From Tetradesmus obliquus (Eukaryota > Chlorophyta > Chlorophyceae > Sphaeropleales > Scenedesmaceae), in contig CP126199.1 of the NCBI GenBank assembly GCA_030272155.1, positions 3,956,501 to 4,020,500 on the forward strand: a DNA stretch of 64,000 bases, given 5' to 3'. Under the pieces are notes generated by a model, which saw only the letters and a list, made by a program, of their open reading frames with translations, was not told the origin of the DNA and did not search any database. This document shows positions 59,886-64,000 of this stretch, one piece after another. The position numbers were made by a program, and so were the translations under genes. Within the stretch, counting starts at the first letter, position 1. Each line of letters begins with the position of its first letter.

Positions 59886-62390
59886 ATGAAGTGCTCAATG
59901 CCTAGCCTGGCAAGCAGCTACACTTGCTGCAATACCCAAGAAAACGGATTGCAACAACTGAGGCGCTATGTGCGAGACTGCCCAACAGTAGTAGCAGCAG
60001 CAACAGCAGCAGGACCAGCAGCAGCACACCACGTGTCACAGCACACGCACCCTCCCACAGTGGACTATATCACTTTATTAGACCGTCACAAGCAGGGTGG
60101 TTGCCCTGCTCTGTTCCTCGCACCCATGGAGAACCTGGCCGATAGACCTGCGAGAATCGCGCTCAAACAGGCAATTGGTGAGTGTGCGCTTACTGTGTTC
60201 AACTGCCGACACTGGTTGAAGATTAAAACTCACTACCAAGTCTAATAACGCAGGCGGCTTTGACGAAGCGTGCACAGGTGAGACGCTCATGCAGCAGCAG
60301 CAGCATGCAGCAGCAGCAGCAGCAGCAGCAGTAGTGGACTGCTGGCCTCTTGTGTAGCAGCTGGTGAAGAAACGCACGCCGCAGCTGAAAGTACTAATAT
60401 CGCCTGGCCCTGCTGTGCAGAGTTCATCCGCGTGCCAGGCAGGTCAGACAAGCCATCTGCCACCACACGTGGCATCTGTGCTGCTTATGACGTGTTTGAG
60501 CTGGGGGACGTGCCGCTGGCAGCACAGCTCATGGGCAGCAACGTGCAGCTGCTGGCGGCAGCAGCGGAGCGGCTGGTGCATGTGAAGGGAGCACCGCGCA
60601 TAGACCTGAACTGCGGTGCGTACGGGTGTGTTGCAATCGCATCAACCTGCAGCGTTCTACGTCCAGCAGCTCGGCTGGCGTGTCTTCGCTGAGCTAATGG
60701 CTGAGCTAGGTCATGGCTTTGATTGAAACAGCCAGCAGGCGCATTGCGCTGCTGGGAGCACGCGCGCTGGACTCATGTTGGTTGTGCTGCTTGCTGCAGG
60801 CTGCCCCGCCAATGTGGTCACTGGAGGAGGCGCTGGCAGCAGGTGCGGCAGCAGCATAAGCTTCTGCGCTCGCAGGCATCATCTGCTTTTTGTAGCTTAT
60901 ATCTCCTTGTCCAGCAGATACCTTCTTCGGTACAATCAGAGCTGCCTGCTATAATTGCCCTCAGCTTCTTCCTTGCGCAGCTGCTGCGTGCCTTCGTTTT
61001 GAATGGTGGTGGCTTGGAATCCCACGTCATAGGTATTAGACCGTAGGCGACGTAGCCATCACTCAATTGCACATCACTTAGTTTGATCATCTCCTGTGTG
61101 TGATGTGTGTGGTGTGCGGGTTGCAGCCTGCTGCGTGACCCGCAGCAGATGCATGCAGTGGTGGCCAGCCTGGTGGCGGCTGTGGGCGCGTCTGCTGCTG
61201 TGTCTGTCAAGATGCGCAGCGGCTTCACTGATACCAGCCTCTTCAGGGAGAACCTGCTGGCAGTGCAGGTGGGTGGGGTGCTGAGTGCTGCAACAGCAGC
61301 TGGTGCCAGACCATGTGTGCTGTTTGTTGTTGTGGTTGTTGTGGTTCACACTGTGGTGAGTGCTGCCCAGACCTACATTTAACCACCTCACCCGCATATG
61401 GCGTCTGAGGCAGCATCAACCAAGTGATGCCAGTACGAAACATGCTGGATGTAGCCTGACGCCGCTTAGCACCTGTCATGTTTATCAGCTACACGCTGCC
61501 GACAATCAGCACGTAGTTGATGACACTGGGGCTGCAAAAGTTGATTGTTTCATATGTGCGGCGTGTTGGCGTGTGTGCAGGAAGCTGGCGCGCACTTTGT
61601 GACAGTCCACCCTCGCACCAAGTCGCAGTCGTACAATGGCAGGGCAGACTGGGCCCTCATAGCGGAGGCGAAGCAGCTACTGAGCATACCAGTGGTGCGT
61701 GGCTGAGAATTTTTGCTGTTTTGCAGCCGGCAGAACGGCATGCATGTCGAGGGGCTGTGTAGCCTGGCAGGGACAGTTGCCTTGCATGTGACACAAAATC
61801 CTCCATTTTGTTTGTGCTTAAAGCACAGGTCTCAGCACAGGTAGCCCGGCTATTACATGCAAGCTTCACAGCAGCACTTGCCGCCTGCATGTCACCTTAA
61901 CTTGCCTGTGCTTTTGCGGCTGCCTGCGCGTGCTGCTGGGGTTGCAGATCGGCAATGGTGACGTTGTCAGTGTTGGCAGTGCCTTGGCCATGCTGCAGCA
62001 GACCGGATGTGATGGCCTTATGGTAGGCAGGGGAGCACTGCAGGTGAGCTGCACCAGCACCTGCAGCTTGACCCTGCTTGAAGGTGTAGCTGCCTGAGTA
62101 TGTTTCTGCAGGGATGGCAGCAACCAATAAATATGCTGATTCTGTTGGTGGAAGTCGTGTCTGCTGAGCGTGGTGCATGCATGTGTGGCTCTCCAGCAAC
62201 GCCTGTACAATGCCAACATCAAGCTGCTGTGCTGCCTGCAGGACCCTTTGCTGTTCCACCGCCTCAAGCAGCACTTCAAAGCAGCCGCAGCAGCAGATAA
62301 AACAGCCTCGCTGCAGCAGCAGCGGCCTGGCGTGTCCCAGCCGCTGCCATTCATAGCACCAAGGGAGAGTGAGCGCGCATTGGGGCTGAG

Positions 62391-62450
<60 letters not shown>

Positions 62451-63089
62451 AGCGCATGTAGTGGAGGATTTTCTGCGGCGATATGCTGCATATGGCTTTG
62501 ATGGCAAGGCTGATGCAGCAGACAGTGTGGTGAGGCGCTGTGAGGCTTTTGGTGGTTGGCTGAGCAACTGCGCTGTGGCTGCGGCTGCGTGTACTGCTAC
62601 AACACACCGCGTTGGACAGACCCTCTCCCTTACGTGGTGCTGTTGCATGAGTTCTGGTAGTTCATGTGCATTTTCAAACTTTGTGTGGCTGGTATCTGCT
62701 GACACAGATACATGGCTGCCTGTGTATCATTTTCTGAACTGCAGAGCCGGTCAGGGCGCATAGGCAGGCTCAAAAAGGTGCGGGGATGCCTGCTGATGCC
62801 AGGGCACATAGATTGTACAGGTGGCTTTGCCTTGCCTATGATGTCAAGTAACCACTGCATACGATCATGGGATTTAGGCTTGATGGGGACGGCCACTGCA
62901 GTTCTCGCACCTTCAAGTCATTGCAAAGTTGTTCAGTGCGTGTGCATAGCGCAGCTGCTGTGCTTAAATTGGTCACCTCTGTTCCACTGGTGACAGCTGC
63001 ATGGCATGCGCTCCGTTGCACGCCCGCTCCTGGCACCGCTGCTGCCCTGCCTAACCCCTGGCAGCTGCCACATCACCTGCCTCATTCTG

Positions 63090-63129
<40 letters not shown>

Positions 63130-63649
63130 GCCTGCGCCAGGTCATGAAGTACGTGTTCAGCACGCAGGGTGAGCTGCGCGCCGCGTGCAGCGAGCTGCTG
63201 CGGCTGCAGCCTGGCGAGGTGTCACCCGAGCTGCTGCTGGAGCGCATCATCCAGCAGGTGTGACGGCTGAGCCTGGATTGAACATTGTCATGCTGCTGCA
63301 GAATCAGGTTCAGAGCCAGCTCCCCCTGAACCCTAAGCCCTAGGCGGTGGCTGCACAACATGCAAATTATACGGCGGAGCTGTTGCCAAACAGTTGTCTG
63401 CGCACAGCAGCATGTGGCGGAATGCGAAGCTGCGTGCACATAGTATCTAGTGCTGTTCATGGGGTGCGCCACTGAACCGATGCAGCATGCTGCGGCTGTG
63501 GGCAGAGACAAGACATAGATACGCAGACTTTTGGCTTCGTTTGCTGTTGCAAGGGTTGAGGCCTGCCGGGTGGATGTGCCTGCCTGCTGCTGCGTGGTTT
63601 GCTGCAGGTGCATCAGCACTGGCAGGATGGCGGTGTGGCAGAGGTGAGG

Positions 63650-63720
<71 letters not shown>

Positions 63721-64000
63721 AGACAGGCGGGACTCTCAGCAGCACATAGTGTGTTGCTGCTGACTGCGAGGGTCGTCTAGAAACGCTTGTGCTGGCATGC
63801 TGTTGTGTGCTGCGGAAGCAGCTGCAGGAGGTATTGTCCTGACCAGTGGTATTGGCTGCTAGTGCGCATCACGAGCTTTCATATGACATCGGCTTTATTG
63901 GTGTTGGGTGTCCCACCCTGTGGCTTCAGTAGCGCTCAGGCCTGCTGCTGCCCTGCTCTGCTGCCGCTGCCTGCTGCAGGAGGTGCTGGTGAACCACAAC
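59886..64000 (+). CDS. tRNA-dihydrouridine synthase, DusC-like (partial, runs off edge)
   Basis: FMN enzyme that reduces specific uridines in tRNA to dihydrouridine. Exons: 59886-60177, 60254-60277, 60421-60615, 60800-60842, 61127-61268, 61581-61694, 61948-62043, 62242-62529, 63141-63257, 63608-63643, 63980-64000+; in phase, at least 456 residues. Bacterial-type signatures: LFLAPMENLADRPAR, CTEFIRVPG (E. coli DusC CITEFVRV), AAQLMGSN, IDLNCGCPANVV with the catalytic Cys at about 172, VSVKMRSGF, VHPRTKSQSYNGRADW, IPVIGNGDV and MVGRGALQDP for FMN binding. The pattern is DusC/DusA-like rather than eukaryotic DUS1-4, so an organellar tRNA target is likely (inference). Exon 2 is a 24-nt microexon. 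Exon 8 has a long Ser insert ((AGC)n near 62395-62450). Start uncertain (59805 or 59886). The last two exons are the weakest. Confidence 0.87.
63651..63720 (+). repeat. (GCT)23 microsatellite in a DUS intron
   Basis: Seventy bp of pure GCT, the longest repeat in the window, begins eight bases after the exon 10 donor (63644) in the sense CTG polarity. Confidence 0.95.

Noticed and set aside
1..64000. Transposons, rRNA or tRNA genes
   Set aside because: No reverse transcriptase, transposase or long terminal repeat was recognised, and no tRNA-like or rRNA block was seen by eye. A tRNAscan and repeat-library search would be needed to exclude small ones.

Overview
This window is nuclear DNA from a green alga, most likely a core chlorophyte (Chlorophyceae or a near relative). 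The evidence is GC-rich, intron-dense genes with canonical GT-AG introns, very heavy CAG/CTG/GCA trinucleotide content, a ciliary gene (CFAP57), an octotricopeptide-like organellar protein, plastid proteins (OEP21-like, CCB3-like), a plant-type NPSN SNARE, ShKT-domain proteins, and algal-style TGTAA motifs after one large gene. No bacterial, viral or transposon coding region was recognised. I joined exons by hand using splice consensus, reading phase and remembered protein families. All complete models keep an open frame from start to stop; no transcript evidence was available.

Layout, left to right. 1-2616: no supportable gene. 2617-4427 (-): unknown multi-pass membrane protein. 5531-7506 (-): OEP21-like plastid outer envelope pore. 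7875-12070 (+): DBP9/DDX56 DEAD-box helicase, head to head with the previous gene. 12741-14616 (+): secreted, Cys-rich, single-pass membrane protein of unknown family. 15339-23048 (+): about 1470-residue OPR-like protein. 24240-24878 (-): CCB3-like YGGT protein, head to head with 25129-27310 (+), a DNL zinc-finger Hsp70 escort protein. 28221-33125 (+): secreted PNGase A-like amidase. 34380-43705 (-): 25-exon CFAP57, divergent from 45168-46949 (+), a protein phosphatase 1 inhibitor-2. 48154-51794 (-): plastid protein with two GST-N/thioredoxin folds, divergent from 52286-56476 (+), a membrane-anchored protein with three ShKT domains fused to an aldo-keto reductase. 57135-59243 (+): NPSN Qb-SNARE. 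59886-64000 (+): DusC-like tRNA-dihydrouridine synthase that runs off the right edge.

These are ordinary housekeeping and organelle genes, not an operon or defence island. The unusual content lies in how the genes are built. (1) At least three introns (in the helicase and OPR genes) contain local tandem copies of the neighbouring exon end, each copy carrying its own splice site, and the 3' end of the CCB3-like gene is reiterated in the same way. (2) Trinucleotide repeats switch polarity at 3' splice sites: sense-strand CTG runs stand where a polypyrimidine tract would be, and sense-strand CAG/GCA/AGC runs fill exons. (3) The triple-ShKT aldo-keto reductase is an unusual fusion.
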